From a virus: a DNA stretch of 45,510 nt. The translations under genes and the position numbers were made by a program. Within the stretch, counting starts at the first letter, position 1. The number at the start of each line of letters is the position of its first letter. The notes below the pieces were generated by a model. The model worked only from the letters and a program-made list of their open reading frames with translations. It did no database searches and was not told where the DNA came from. The DNA is taken from positions 1 to 45,510 of IMG/VR virus record IMGVR_UViG_3300033153_007942; one strand, 5' to 3'. Shown piece by piece: positions 33,356 through 41,347 of the stretch.

Positions 33356-34496
33356 GTGGGACCCGAAAAAGTATGCTCGGAAACTCCAGGAAGTTAACAG
33401 ACAAAACAAGGAGCGGCGGGAGCGTAAAAAACAGGCCAAGCAGAGGCCGGAACCAGATTGGTTGGACAGTATGATACAAGGTCTGAAGATTGACGAGGTT
33501 CTTAGTGATGACTGTGAGTTTATGAATCTCGACCCTAACTCCGCAACCTTTGCCAGTGCAAAGCCGGATGATGACCGTCCGGCCAAAGAAGCCTTTGACT
33601 GGACGGTCGAGGCGGAGAAGATGCGGAATTTTTGGAATGCTGGGTCGATGAAGCAAAAGATGGAGGAGATGGAGCAGGAGATGCGGAGGCACAAGTCGGA
33701 CCGCCAGGAACAGCAGATGAAAGAAGAACTAAACCGGCGAGCCCGGGAGTCTAAGGAAAATGTATACAGTTCTTTTAGTAGTGCTTTCGGTAATGACTGG
33801 TTTCGGGCGGGCGGTAAACCGTTTACAAAGGAATCCTTTGAGGAGTCTATGCGTGATGCCATGGGTGGTACTGGTTTCAAGGCAGGCGGAAAAATGAATG
33901 GTGGAGCTGATTATGATACCAGCCGTATCGATTACCAGGGTGTGGTGGACGACCACATAATAGATTTCCGGTCCTTCCTATTTCATCACACCCGGAAGAA
34001 CTATTGCGATTACTCTCCGCACAGTCCGCAGGACCTGGACCATTGGAACGCCTGCCGGCAGATGTTTATTAAATGGATGCAGCACCTTAACAGCCGGTAC
34101 GCTCCAGTAAAGACCAGGCCCTGGAATCCTGATAAACCTCCTGTGCTGGTTAATGGCGGAGAGCCGGGTAACATAGACTGGAAGCCAGAAATATTACTGG
34201 AGGGCCTGGACTTTACGGTGGACGGAGACGGAGACCAGGATTTTTACCTGCTCACCATGAAGCTGGCTGAGATAAAACCATACATCACCCAGGCCCGGAA
34301 TAGGTTTGTGGAAAAATACGGGCAGTTTTTAATTTACACCTTGTACGTGCCCAGTAATTTCAGCAGCCTGGCACCAGGGACGTTTGAGGGTATGACTACT
34401 GAGCTGGACCCTGCACTGAAGGATAATCAATTCACCGTGTCGGCCCAGGGAGTGGCCGTTGGTGTTACAGTTACTTTAAATGTCGAGGAGGACTGA
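33348..34496 (+). CDS. Hypothetical protein, basic coiled N-terminus
   Basis: 382 residues from GTG 33348, placed by GGAAG just upstream and overlapping the previous stop by eight bases. Residues 1-35 are strongly basic; about 100-160 is a long charged coiled coil. Residues about 200-260 carry DYQGVVDDHIIDFRSF and a His/Trp-rich helix. The last 120 residues form a beta-rich domain. I do not recognise the family. The mid-operon position among replication genes gives little guidance. Confidence 0.62.
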   Translation: MAKWDPKKYARKLQEVNRQNKERRERKKQAKQRPEPDWLDSMIQGLKIDEVLSDDCEFMNLDPNSATFASAKPDDDRPAKEAFDWTVEAEKMRNFWNAGSMKQKMEEMEQEMRRHKSDRQEQQMKEELNRRARESKENVYSSFSSAFGNDWFRAGGKPFTKESFEESMRDAMGGTGFKAGGKMNGGADYDTSRIDYQGVVDDHIIDFRSFLFHHTRKNYCDYSPHSPQDLDHWNACRQMFIKWMQHLNSRYAPVKTRPWNPDKPPVLVNGGEPGNIDWKPEILLEGLDFTVDGDGDQDFYLLTMKLAEIKPYITQARNRFVEKYGQFLIYTLYVPSNFSSLAPGTFEGMTTELDPALKDNQFTVSAQGVAVGVTVTLNVEED

Positions 34497-34987
34497 TGGA
34501 ATTTTCAATTGAAATGGTCGGTACGATTCTGGCCCTGGTGTGTGTTGTATTGCTGATACGCCGAATGCACAAAATGAATATGCAGAGGAGACCCTGGGCC
34601 TCAGAGCTGTCGGCCGAGGCACGGAGTATCGTTCCGAATATGCTGGCGTTCTATGTGGTCCAGGTGGATGCGGCCGGCGTACCCGATGCAATTTACCACA
34701 TGGTCCGGCAGGCCGGCAATGCCTTCCGGAGATACCGCCTGGTCTACACGGATGGTGAACCCCGGGAGATTAAGGAGAGCTGTTACACTAAAAAATATGT
34801 CTATGATATGTTAATTCAAAAGAGTTGGCTCGTTGTAAAAGAGGGCAGCGTTATACCAAAGGAGGTGCTGAGTGCTGCGAGTTCCAAAGGACCCGAATGC
34901 GATAACCGAGGCTCAGACCCGATGCCTGAAGGCACTGTACCGGGCGCAAGGGTTTGCCCCGGACCTGGTGAAGCTCCCGACCGGTAA
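34496..34987 (+). CDS. Membrane-anchored hypothetical protein
   Basis: 163 residues if read to the stop. Residues about 5-22 (MVGTILALVCVVLLIRR, start of segment near residue 6) form one membrane anchor, followed by a soluble domain to about residue 125. The last 38 residues overlap the next gene in another frame and are Pro/Gly/Arg-rich, so the true tail is unusual though no stop shortens it. Function unknown; possibly an inner-membrane factor targeting the host. Confidence 0.55.
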   Translation: MEFSIEMVGTILALVCVVLLIRRMHKMNMQRRPWASELSAEARSIVPNMLAFYVVQVDAAGVPDAIYHMVRQAGNAFRRYRLVYTDGEPREIKESCYTKKYVYDMLIQKSWLVVKEGSVIPKEVLSAASSKGPECDNRGSDPMPEGTVPGARVCPGPGEAPDR

Positions 34988-35057
34988 ACGGGGAGCCAGT
35001 AAACTAATAGCTGAAATGAAGGAGGAAGGTTACGATGAAACAGAACCAGGATATTAG
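34872..35057 (+). CDS. Small DUF3072-like protein
   Basis: 61 residues from GTG 34872 with AAAGGAGG ten bases upstream. The sequence ITEAQTRCLKALYRAQG followed by GKRGASKLIAEM resembles small helical DUF3072-type proteins (T..Q..yL..L then ASxxI..L), a SAP-like or HeH-like two-helix unit. It may bind nucleic acid or protein. Overlaps both neighbours, in line with dense packing. Confidence 0.55.
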   Translation: MLRVPKDPNAITEAQTRCLKALYRAQGFAPDLVKLPTGKRGASKLIAEMKEEGYDETEPGY

Positions 35058-35490
35058 CAGTAGTGCAATGCAATTTGTTGGTAACTTTGGCAGCAGTACC
35101 ATAAGCCATGTGGCCAGGCATGGAATGTATACGGTCCTCACGGATTATGAGAACCACCTGGAGGGGCAGGGTTGGACCCGGCCGGAGGTGAAGCCTGAGT
35201 TTTTAAAGGTGGACCATACTACCCGTTACCATCCAGGTGACCGTTTTATACACAAAGCAGGGGAGGGTGACACAGGAGAATTCATGTTAGTGACGGCCTC
35301 TCATAAAGTACCGGCAGGTTTTGCTTGCATGGTCTCAGTGGTTACTGGTCGGTCGTATACGGGAGAGATAACACCGATAAAGAGCAGCCATGAGATATCA
35401 CAGGAAGAGTTTTCTGTTATGGTAGGTGGTCACACTGCCTGGTTCAAACCGATAAGGCTCTTCCTTACTGAAACTGAAGGAGGTGGTTGA
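35035..35490 (+). CDS. Hypothetical protein
   Basis: 151 residues, GGAGGA upstream of ATG 35035. Beta-rich core (HPGDRFIHKAGEGDTGEFML, around residue 65) resembling a small barrel. No known family. Its stop is three bases from or overlapping the start of the zinc-finger gene. Confidence 0.62.
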   Translation: MKQNQDISSSAMQFVGNFGSSTISHVARHGMYTVLTDYENHLEGQGWTRPEVKPEFLKVDHTTRYHPGDRFIHKAGEGDTGEFMLVTASHKVPAGFACMVSVVTGRSYTGEITPIKSSHEISQEEFSVMVGGHTAWFKPIRLFLTETEGGG

Positions 35491-35732
35491 TGGGTAGCGT
35501 ACAGATAACCACACAATGCCTGTTCTGCCACCACTCGTACCACCGGTCTGCCAGTGATAAGAAGTCATTCCAAAAGTTGTATGACGATGACGGGTTCTGC
35601 AGTGCTAAGTGCAGGGAATCCTATTACAATAAAGAGAACCTGAAGACCGAGGCCGCTGACGAAGAAAAGCAGCTGACCCATGCAGAGCTGATGGAAGACG
35701 CGGACAAAAACCGGGAGCACCTTAACCCCTAA
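35490..35732 (+). CDS. Small zinc-finger protein
   Basis: 80 residues from ATG 35490 (GGAGGT upstream). CLFC at about 10-13 and CSAKC at about 37-41 form a treble-clef or zinc-ribbon-like Cys4 unit, followed by an acidic helical tail. Likely a small nucleic-acid- or protein-binding accessory factor; target unknown. Confidence 0.62.
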   Translation: MGSVQITTQCLFCHHSYHRSASDKKSFQKLYDDDGFCSAKCRESYYNKENLKTEAADEEKQLTHAELMEDADKNREHLNP

Positions 35733-35743
35733 AGGAGGAGACA

Positions 35744-35998
35744 GTGGCAAAAGTAACAAAAATCCGTGGTGACAAAGACCTTAAAAAGTGGCTGAAAAAA
35801 GGGCCGAAGAAACCAACAACTCTACCTGGGCATTTGGTATTCAAGAAGGGGTCGAAGATGTACCAGGCCCCGAGAAAGTCTGAGCGGTTCGGAGAGTGGT
35901 ACGTCATTTATCTTGGAATAGGTAAAGACCACTCAGCCTCACTGTACCTCCATGCTGATGCTGTGGCCGAGCTTAAAAAGAAAGGGATTGTACTATGA
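35744..35998 (+). CDS. Small basic hypothetical protein
   Basis: 84 residues from GTG 35744 with AAAGGAGGAG. Lys-rich N-terminus (KVTKIRGDKDLKKWLKKGPKK) then a small beta domain (GEWYVIYLGIGKD). Might bind nucleic acid. ATGA overlap with the next gene. Confidence 0.6.
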   Translation: MAKVTKIRGDKDLKKWLKKGPKKPTTLPGHLVFKKGSKMYQAPRKSERFGEWYVIYLGIGKDHSASLYLHADAVAELKKKGIVL

Positions 35999-36435
35999 AT
36001 ATTATAACAACATACAAAGGTGTTGACATCCACCTGGAAGACGGTAGTGGTAAATTCTACTGTAACCCTCCTGGAGCAGATAACACTATTTTTAATGAAA
36101 AACTGTCTGGGTTAAAAGATATGATTGACCGGAGAGCCAAGAAAAAGTTTAAACAAATTCCTGTATTTTTCCAAGACGGGTATGGCCATTCGGGTGCTTT
36201 TACAAAGGGCAAACTTACCAGTGTTACTGACAGAGGCTCTGCCTGGATACTATCAGAGGGCGGTGTAAGGTCTAAAGTATACAGCAGTAACGTATTCCAG
36301 GACACGAAGGCAAACCGTGAATTAATTAAAGGCATAGAGCGGTGCAGTACAGAACTTGAAACCTTGGAGGGGAGAAGGGATAGCTTGCAAGACCGTCTGA
36401 AAGGGGTAGACATAGAAAAGCTAAGGGTTTTGTGA
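35995..36435 (+). CDS. Hypothetical protein upstream of primase
   Basis: 146 residues from ATG 35995. Beta-rich domain (residues 1-100) and C-terminal coiled-coil helix (ELIKGIERCSTELETLEGRR). The primase GTG overlaps its last codons, so the two are translationally coupled. No family recognised; a primase accessory role is possible. Confidence 0.6.
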   Translation: MNIITTYKGVDIHLEDGSGKFYCNPPGADNTIFNEKLSGLKDMIDRRAKKKFKQIPVFFQDGYGHSGAFTKGKLTSVTDRGSAWILSEGGVRSKVYSSNVFQDTKANRELIKGIERCSTELETLEGRRDSLQDRLKGVDIEKLRVL

Positions 36436-37322
36436 AATTACTGATAACCGGTAACCGTAAAAAGACGGGTGAGCTGTGGGCCGTGTGCCCGCTCTGCAAA
36501 GGTCAGACCATGCAGGGTCGGGCCACCATGGCCGTCAACATCGAGAAGCGGGTAGGTAACTGCTTTCGGTCCGGATGCGTTCTGCAAATCACCTCCCAGG
36601 TTAAGCTGGTGGATTCCAAAGGGAAACCGGCGAAGCTGGAGCGGACCAAGTTAAAGAAGGTTGCGGCCGAGGTTATCACTGACACCACCTTTAAGCAGGT
36701 GGGCCGTGAAAATAAATCTGCTCTCCGGCAGCGGGTCGCGGATTATGTTATCGGCCGGGGCCTGGACCCAGAAGAGTGCCCGGTGTATTTCCGGTCGGAC
36801 ATGCCGTACTATGCTTTTTTCCTGGTGAAGGATAAGAAGGGTAACACTCTGTTCTACCAGGGCCGGGCCATCCGGGACAACGTGGAGCCGAAGACTTATA
36901 ATATGTGGACCAACCAGAAATACTGTTACGTCTTCCGGAAGGGCCTGTTCCCAAAACGCCTGGTGTTTGTCGAGGGCATTTTTGACGGGGCTGCGGTGTA
37001 CGACCGGTCCACCATGGCCGCTTGCCTGCTTGGGTCTGCTTCAATCACGGACAGCCAGGCTATACAGCTCTCAGCACTACTCAGGGTTTACCCAGTGGAC
37101 GAGATTATACTGTTCCTGGATTCGGACGTGGACAATAAAAAAATCCGGAGGGTCGTGCAGGACCTACTCCGGACGGTGAGAGTTGATATGCCGATTAGTT
37201 CAATAAAGGTTGTAGACTGGGGCGGGGAGACCGGTGACCCCGATTCGCTATTGGAAGCTCCTCGAACAGAGCTATTGCGGTCAGCTGTTCCCTTACCCGT
37301 TTTCTTATCCGGTACTTTTTAG
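36432..37322 (+). CDS. DNA primase (zinc-binding + TOPRIM)
   Basis: 296 residues from GTG 36432. An N-terminal zinc domain has CPLC (about 19-22) and CFRSGC (about 43-48). The catalytic part has VFVEGIFDG (about 178-186) and LFLDSDVD (about 227-234), the Glu and Asp-x-Asp of the TOPRIM fold. This is a compact bacteriophage-type primase that makes RNA primers for the lagging strand, partnering the DnaB-type helicase. Its last 128 bases overlap the sigma-like gene on the other strand. Confidence 0.85.
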   Translation: MKLLITGNRKKTGELWAVCPLCKGQTMQGRATMAVNIEKRVGNCFRSGCVLQITSQVKLVDSKGKPAKLERTKLKKVAAEVITDTTFKQVGRENKSALRQRVADYVIGRGLDPEECPVYFRSDMPYYAFFLVKDKKGNTLFYQGRAIRDNVEPKTYNMWTNQKYCYVFRKGLFPKRLVFVEGIFDGAAVYDRSTMAACLLGSASITDSQAIQLSALLRVYPVDEIILFLDSDVDNKKIRRVVQDLLRTVRVDMPISSIKVVDWGGETGDPDSLLEAPRTELLRSAVPLPVFLSGTF

Positions 37323-37758
37323 ATTTCTGTATAGGCTCGTGCGGGTCGTGGCCGTCATCACCCTGCTGTACCTCTTCCCACTTCCTCCGCAGCCAGTGTT
37401 GACTGTGCGGGTCCAGGGATTCCAGCGTTAGGGTAACCAGCTCGTCCACCATGGCATTCTCCCAGGGCTCCGGTTCGGTGCCGTACACATACTGCAGGTC
37501 CATCGGCTCCGTGGGTATGTTGGACACCTCAGCTTTACGGCTTGCGGCCAGGTTGATAAGTTTATTAACGATGATGCGGTTCATTACCTGCAGCAGCTCC
37601 TCCTGCTCCAGCTGTTTAAATTTGTCATAGGCTGTGAGGGCATTCAAGATAGCCTCCTGTGCCCAGTCTTCGCGGGTCTCTTTATTCCGGGTCATCGTGC
37701 GGGCTGCACTGTTGGCATTCCGGATGAGCCTTACGATTAATTCATTACGATGCTGCAC
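37195..37758 (-). CDS. RNA polymerase sigma factor-like protein (ECF type)
   Basis: 187 residues from GTG 37758 behind AAAGGAGG. Residues about 10-75 resemble sigma region 2: a basic helix, TREDWAQEAILNALTAYDKF (compare the D-x-x-Q-E-x-F core) and RIIVNKLINLAASRK. Residues about 105-165 fit a region 4 helix-turn-helix with SLDPHSQHWLRRKWEE and a C-terminal basic recognition helix. A phage sigma could redirect host RNA polymerase to the paired promoter-like elements. The resemblance is by pattern only. It lies at the distal end of the minus-strand operon. Confidence 0.62.
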   Translation of the reverse strand: MQHRNELIVRLIRNANSAARTMTRNKETREDWAQEAILNALTAYDKFKQLEQEELLQVMNRIIVNKLINLAASRKAEVSNIPTEPMDLQYVYGTEPEPWENAMVDELVTLTLESLDPHSQHWLRRKWEEVQQGDDGHDPHEPIQKSKKYRIRKRVREQLTAIALFEELPIANRGHRSPRPSLQPLLN

Positions 37759-37996
37759 TGACTACCTCCTTTATGTGGTAATAGATTTCCACTGGTCCGC
37801 TGGTGGACAGTTTAAGTTTTTTGAATATGCTGCCAGGTAGGATTTCCAGGCCTTCCCACTCGCCCCAGGGGTCAACTTCAATCAGGTCCTTTTCCTTGTC
37901 CGTGGCTCGAACTTTGATACCGGCGTTTACTGTTATGTAGAGAACGTCACCAATTACCAGGTCCGGCTCTTCACTCGTATCAATTTTTAGTACCAT
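37745..37996 (-). CDS. Small hypothetical protein
   Basis: 83 residues, beta-rich with many Lys/Asp/Glu (residues about 5-60 alternate strand-like), ending in the overlap with the sigma-like gene start. Cold-shock- or OB-like length, but no motif is recognised. Translationally coupled to the sigma-like gene. Confidence 0.6.
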   Translation of the reverse strand: MVLKIDTSEEPDLVIGDVLYITVNAGIKVRATDKEKDLIEVDPWGEWEGLEILPGSIFKKLKLSTSGPVEIYYHIKEVVSAAS

Positions 37997-38003
37997 ATAT
38001 CTC

Positions 38004-38084
38004 CTATCGGCTGCTGAATAATGCGGTGAGTAGCATGAGTCCCATGACTCCCCAGACCGCTATTGTGACAATGCGCTGCTGCAT
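38004..38084 (-). CDS. Tiny membrane peptide (26 residues)
   Basis: ATG at 38084 on the minus strand, stop at 38004-38006. The product is almost entirely one hydrophobic helix (IVTIAVWGVMGLMLLTALF). It fills the gap between two genes. No strong ribosome site; expression uncertain. Confidence 0.38.
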   Translation of the reverse strand: MQQRIVTIAVWGVMGLMLLTALFSSR

Positions 38085-38091
38085 GTCCCGT

Positions 38092-38484
38092 CTATTCACT
38101 ATCCCCCCGGTCCTTCAGTTCCTGGTTAAGGTCCTCCAGGCTGGCTTTGGATTCGGGCTGTTCGCGGTACGGCTTGGTTAATTTCATAAACTGCTCGAAC
38201 TCAGGTTTCTCCACGGCTGTGCGGTAGCCACTGGTAAAGTGCAGTACGCAGATAACCACCGGCTTGGGCGGGTCGAGCTGCCCCAGTTCAGGGTCTTTAA
38301 TAGCTGCGCCTTTGTAGGTGAAGCCGGTTACCTGCTCCTCCAGCCGTTCGATATTATCCGGGTTAATGAACATCTTTTGCTTTTTGAATGGGCTGAACTC
38401 CGGAGTGATAACGCTGTCCAGGTCCGCAGCCTCCGGAGTCATGTGCTCAAAGTTGGTGATTACCATTACAGAAAATAGTGACAT
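38092..38484 (-). CDS. Hypothetical protein
   Basis: 130 residues, GAGAGGA before the ATG. A small alpha/beta domain (VMVITNFEHMTP..., FTYKGAAIKDPE) with acidic C-terminal helix. No family recognised. Member of the minus-strand accessory operon. Confidence 0.58.
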   Translation of the reverse strand: MSLFSVMVITNFEHMTPEAADLDSVITPEFSPFKKQKMFINPDNIERLEEQVTGFTYKGAAIKDPELGQLDPPKPVVICVLHFTSGYRTAVEKPEFEQFMKLTKPYREQPESKASLEDLNQELKDRGDSE

Positions 38485-38502
38485 AAAATCCTCTCGTTAA
38501 AG

Positions 38503-38910
38503 TTAATAATCCATTTCTTTTCTCCGGGCCAGGCTGTGTGCCCGTTGGTGCTCGGAGCAGTAGTGTACAAATCTGAGGTTGCTGGTGGTGGTTTCCCTGG
38601 TCTCGTCACACCCGGATTCCTGGCACTGGATAGTGACCTGGCGTTGCTTGGTGCTCGGGTTCTGTCGAATGGTGCCGGGCATGACCTGGGGATATTTGGC
38701 AATCAGGTCTGCCTCTTTAATCCAGTTGGCTATGCGGTTGTTCCGGTTCCATTTAAGCTTGGCTTTGCGGGCCTTGGGTGTTAACTGGTTCCGGGGAACT
38801 TCGCTGTGCTGAGCGGTCCTACGTGCTGCTGCGGCCGCAGGTGATACTTTACGTTTTCGTCTGGGTGGCTCCGGTTTTGCCGGGAGCCTGACCTTTACTT
38901 TGACTGCCAT
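38503..38910 (-). CDS. Basic protein with C-terminal zinc ribbon
   Basis: 135 residues. Very basic N-terminal 60 residues (KVKVRLPAKPEPPRRKRK), then a helix, then CQESGCDE...CSEH, a Cys3His zinc site near residues 95-120. Good GGAGG site. Probably binds DNA or RNA; possible transcriptional or host-takeover factor. No family recognised. Confidence 0.62.
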   Translation of the reverse strand: MAVKVKVRLPAKPEPPRRKRKVSPAAAAARRTAQHSEVPRNQLTPKARKAKLKWNRNNRIANWIKEADLIAKYPQVMPGTIRQNPSTKQRQVTIQCQESGCDETRETTTSNLRFVHYCSEHQRAHSLARRKEMDY

Positions 38911-38927
38911 CGGTTGACCTCCAGGGT

Positions 38928-39320
38928 TTAAATTAGTTTTTTAACTATCTCCAGTTCAAGCTGTTTATTTACCGTGCCGGTGTTCACCACTGCCCGGACG
39001 TGCAGCTTGCCGGCAATTAATGTGGCCCGCAGTTCTTTCGGGTCCGCAGGCACCAGGTCCTGCATGGCGGTGAATACGCTACCGTCCCGGGAGTTGTGCC
39101 GGTTCCATTTAGTCCACTTGCCGTCTGAGTTTTTACATCTGTATAGCATAGTGCCGTCCTTCTCTCTTAAGAATAGGGTTACACATCGATGGCAGTATTT
39201 TCCCAGGTGCCGCAGCTGGACCATGTACTCTGTGGTATCACTGCTGCACTGGTCACATTTAATTGCTGGCTCGATGTCACTGAATGGATAAATATAACCA
39301 TCTATGGTATGACTTGCCAC
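38928..39320 (-). CDS. CxxC zinc-ribbon-like hypothetical protein
   Basis: 130 residues from GTG 39320. CDQC near residue 22-25 and CHRC near 43-46 make a zinc ribbon; then a beta-rich domain with a basic C-terminus. The GTG overlaps the previous TAG by one base. Function unknown. Confidence 0.58.
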   Translation of the reverse strand: MASHTIDGYIYPFSDIEPAIKCDQCSSDTTEYMVQLRHLGKYCHRCVTLFLREKDGTMLYRCKNSDGKWTKWNRHNSRDGSVFTAMQDLVPADPKELRATLIAGKLHVRAVVNTGTVNKQLELEIVKKLI

Positions 39321-39511
39321 TATCTGCCTCCGCCCATGTGTGATGACTGCACTCCAGCAGACACCACGTTGTCGGTTATGAATTGCTTAAGCTGTTCGGC
39401 CAGCTCTGGAGTCTTGCAGGTCATGGTTACCAATGGACCACCCCACACCTGGCCCTCTACTTTAGTGAGCCCGCCCGCTTCCGGGTCTGGTTTAACTATG
39501 GACCATATCAT
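39320..39511 (-). CDS. Small hypothetical protein
   Basis: 63 residues between two overlapping genes (ATGA at its start, TAGTG at its end). A short beta segment (VEGQVWGGPLVTMTCKT) followed by a helix. No motif recognised. Coupling is the main support. Confidence 0.5.
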   Translation of the reverse strand: MIWSIVKPDPEAGGLTKVEGQVWGGPLVTMTCKTPELAEQLKQFITDNVVSAGVQSSHMGGGR

Positions 39512-39828
39512 ACAAATAACTCCGGGTTAAGGTTAGGGTTTCCAGTGAGGGCCAGCCGGGCCAGTACAGTGGCCTTAAAAGACCCGCGTGACTTCATAGT
39601 GGTACAGGACTGTTTAATCCTTTTACGGGCCTGTCTCAGTGCCTCGCGCCTGGTGCCGTGGCCGTCCCTTACCGTCATCTGCATTCCGGTCTTGGGTTCG
39701 GACACAGCCCAGTTTCCATATTTGTTCTTATGGACTGTCACGGGGTAGCAGACTATCCGGGCCAGGTAGCCAGTTTGCTGTACAATCTCCCCGGCCAGGG
39801 TGTAGATGTTAAATGTGCTCTTTTTCAT
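39508..39828 (-). CDS. Hypothetical protein
   Basis: 106 residues with GGAGGA upstream. A beta-rich N-terminal half (NIYTLAGEIVQQTGYLARIV) and a basic helix (TRREALRQARKRIKQ). No family. Minus-strand accessory operon. Confidence 0.56.
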   Translation of the reverse strand: MKKSTFNIYTLAGEIVQQTGYLARIVCYPVTVHKNKYGNWAVSEPKTGMQMTVRDGHGTRREALRQARKRIKQSCTTMKSRGSFKATVLARLALTGNPNLNPELFV

Positions 39829-40003
39829 CGTCTTCCTCCGGTGGTGATAGTATAAATTCGCCAGTGTCTTCGTTAGTAACTTCAGTGCTCTGGCATTCTG
39901 CGCCGTGTGTTAGCATTAGGCTGGATTCACACCAGTCACAGAGTTCCCAAGCTTCTTTGTCGCTGTCTACGTGTACCTCTAACTTAAGCAAATATACTGC
40001 CAT
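39809..40003 (-). CDS. Small Cys-containing protein
   Basis: 64 residues; LCDWCESS near residue 21 and GAEC near residue 34 suggest a metal site, with a very acidic C-terminus (PPEEDDEKEHI). Overlaps the next gene. Function unknown. Confidence 0.5.
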   Translation of the reverse strand: MAVYLLKLEVHVDSDKEAWELCDWCESSLMLTHGAECQSTEVTNEDTGEFILSPPEEDDEKEHI

Positions 40004-40005
40004 AA

Positions 40006-40101
40006 TTAAGCCTCAGCTTTCCAGTCCGGTTTCTTCCAGACTTTAAAGTACCAGAATACATAAGTTCCCAGTACCCAGGTTATCATAATAAATTCTATCA
40101 C
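40006..40101 (-). CDS. Tiny membrane peptide (31 residues)
   Basis: GTG 40101 to TAA at 40006-40008. Product: short hydrophobic span (IMITWVLGTYVFWYF) then basic tail. Its GTG overlaps the stop of the 49-residue gene (GTGA). Coupled position supports expression, size does not. Confidence 0.42.
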   Translation of the reverse strand: MIEFIMITWVLGTYVFWYFKVWKKPDWKAEA

Positions 40102-40247
40102 TTCTCTGCCTTCAGTTCAGTTATGCGGCGGTTGCCATCCCTCCGGATAGTCATGTACTTCGCCCGGGTAATTCGCCCGGCGTTGTAGTTGGCCAGGTTC
40201 TCCCGCTGGTTGGCCTCTATCAGCCGTATGCGTTCTTTATTCCGCAT
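40098..40247 (-). CDS. Small very basic protein (49 residues)
   Basis: ATG 40247 to TGA at 40098-40100, highly basic and helical (KERIRLIEANQRENLANYNA), probably nucleic-acid binding. Overlaps the stop of the gene above it and the start of the one below. Confidence 0.48.
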   Translation of the reverse strand: MRNKERIRLIEANQRENLANYNAGRITRAKYMTIRRDGNRRITELKAEK

Positions 40248-40599
40248 AGAAGGCCTCCCGGTCCACGTTGATTAAATCCCCGTCCCGGTACTGCCGCAGG
40301 GTTTCACTTACCCGTTTACCGCTGCTGTCTTTAACGGGTGCCGCTATCATCAGTTTATTTTTATGCCGGAATACGATGAAGCTGGCCATGGTTTGCCCGA
40401 AGAACTTCAGAGTTTTACGGTCAAAGAAATGCGGGCTCTTCTCTTCCGTGGCAAAGCGGATATCGTGGATAGTGGGTAGCCGGTTCCCGAATTTCATAAC
40501 TCGGGTACACTTTGGGCAGGCCAGCTGCTTGGTGCCGGGCTGGGTTTCACCGTGCAGGATATACCCGCAACCTTGGCAGGTGACAATATAAGTAATCAT
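40237..40599 (-). CDS. Zinc-ribbon hypothetical protein
   Basis: 120 residues from ATG 40599 behind AGGAGG, preferred over an upstream ATG. CQGCG at about 9-13 and CPKC near 30-33 make a zinc ribbon, followed by an alpha/beta domain (GQTMASFIVFRHKNKLMI). Unknown function; one of several zinc-ribbon proteins in this block. Confidence 0.6.
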   Translation of the reverse strand: MITYIVTCQGCGYILHGETQPGTKQLACPKCTRVMKFGNRLPTIHDIRFATEEKSPHFFDRKTLKFFGQTMASFIVFRHKNKLMIAAPVKDSSGKRVSETLRQYRDGDLINVDREAFYAE

Positions 40600-40601
40600 T
40601 T

Positions 40602-40778
40602 TTAACCTCCTGTACATGGGTTTATTCTACCATTAAAAGATTGATTATTTACCTGTGTTGCGATATTCTTGGCTATTTTCTCCGCTTCCTTATGCGCTCC
40701 GTAAAAATGGGACATCATAATTATAACGCTTTGCCATTGGCTCTGTGTCAATTCTACGCCATATTTAGTGGTGCTCAT
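40602..40778 (-). CDS. Small hypothetical protein (58 residues)
   Basis: ATG 40778 overlaps the stop of the preceding gene (ATGA); TAA 40602-40604. Helical middle (QSVIIMMSHFYGAHKEAEKI), polar C-terminus. The ribosome site of the next gene lies in its last codons. No family. Confidence 0.48.
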   Translation of the reverse strand: MSTTKYGVELTQSQWQSVIIMMSHFYGAHKEAEKIAKNIATQVNNQSFNGRINPCTGG

Positions 40779-40915
40779 TTTTTACCATCCTTGTAAAAGT
40801 AAGTATAAAATAGTCCAACTCGGTACTGAGTCCACCCGGCCAGGTGCAGACGTTCTGCCTGTTCCAGCCCGGCCAGGGTGGCCGTATCTACTGTTTTATA
40901 TCGCCGTGCCATCAT
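40775..40915 (-). CDS. Small hypothetical protein (45-46 residues)
   Basis: Tandem ATGs at 40915 and 40912, stop 40775-40777. Product is helical then aromatic-rich (WTQYRVGLFYTYFYKDGKK). Overlaps both neighbours by a few bases, which supports a real gene. Function unknown. Confidence 0.48.
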   Translation of the reverse strand: MMARRYKTVDTATLAGLEQAERLHLAGWTQYRVGLFYTYFYKDGKK

Positions 40916-41133
40916 ACCTCTTTTCCATTATAACAGGGTGTAAAGCCGTCCGGAGCTTGCGCCCAGTTCGGGTGTTGGTACGCTGCAACCATCTGTGGAT
41001 ATACCTGTTTTACCTTTTCCAGGTTCTCCCGGTCTGCTCGGGTGATGGCCACGGCCAGGGCAGTGACAAAACTCCCGCTGTCTTTCTGGTAGCGGTTAAA
41101 ACTGCCAGGTTCAAAGTGGTGGTGAGTGCTCAT
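40912..41133 (-). CDS. Small hypothetical protein
   Basis: 73 residues with a His cluster after Met-Ser-Thr (HHH) and a helical core (ALAVAITRADRENLEKVKQV). Its ATG overlaps the preceding stop (ATGA). No family recognised. Confidence 0.52.
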   Translation of the reverse strand: MSTHHHFEPGSFNRYQKDSGSFVTALAVAITRADRENLEKVKQVYPQMVAAYQHPNWAQAPDGFTPCYNGKEV

Positions 41134-41318
41134 TTTATAACCTCCATTTTAATTATGTTCCGTTTAATCCATACCAGCGCAGACCGTGGACAGCCTTCAG
41201 CCTTCATTATTTTATCTCTGGCCGATTTCCAATTATACCCAGTGGTGGATATATTTATGGTTCCCTTGTCATGGGTCACCTTGAAAGTGTAATTATATAG
41301 TACTCTGCCCAGTTCCAT
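41130..41318 (-). CDS. Small basic hypothetical protein
   Basis: 62 residues from ATG 41318, chosen for the TGGAGG site just upstream; a longer frame would run through the tRNA-like element. Beta-rich N-terminus and basic helix (KSARDKIMKAEG). Unknown. Confidence 0.55.
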   Translation of the reverse strand: MELGRVLYNYTFKVTHDKGTINISTTGYNWKSARDKIMKAEGCPRSALVWIKRNIIKMEVIK

Positions 41319-41347
41319 CAAACCTCCAGTATTAAAGTATAATTGTC

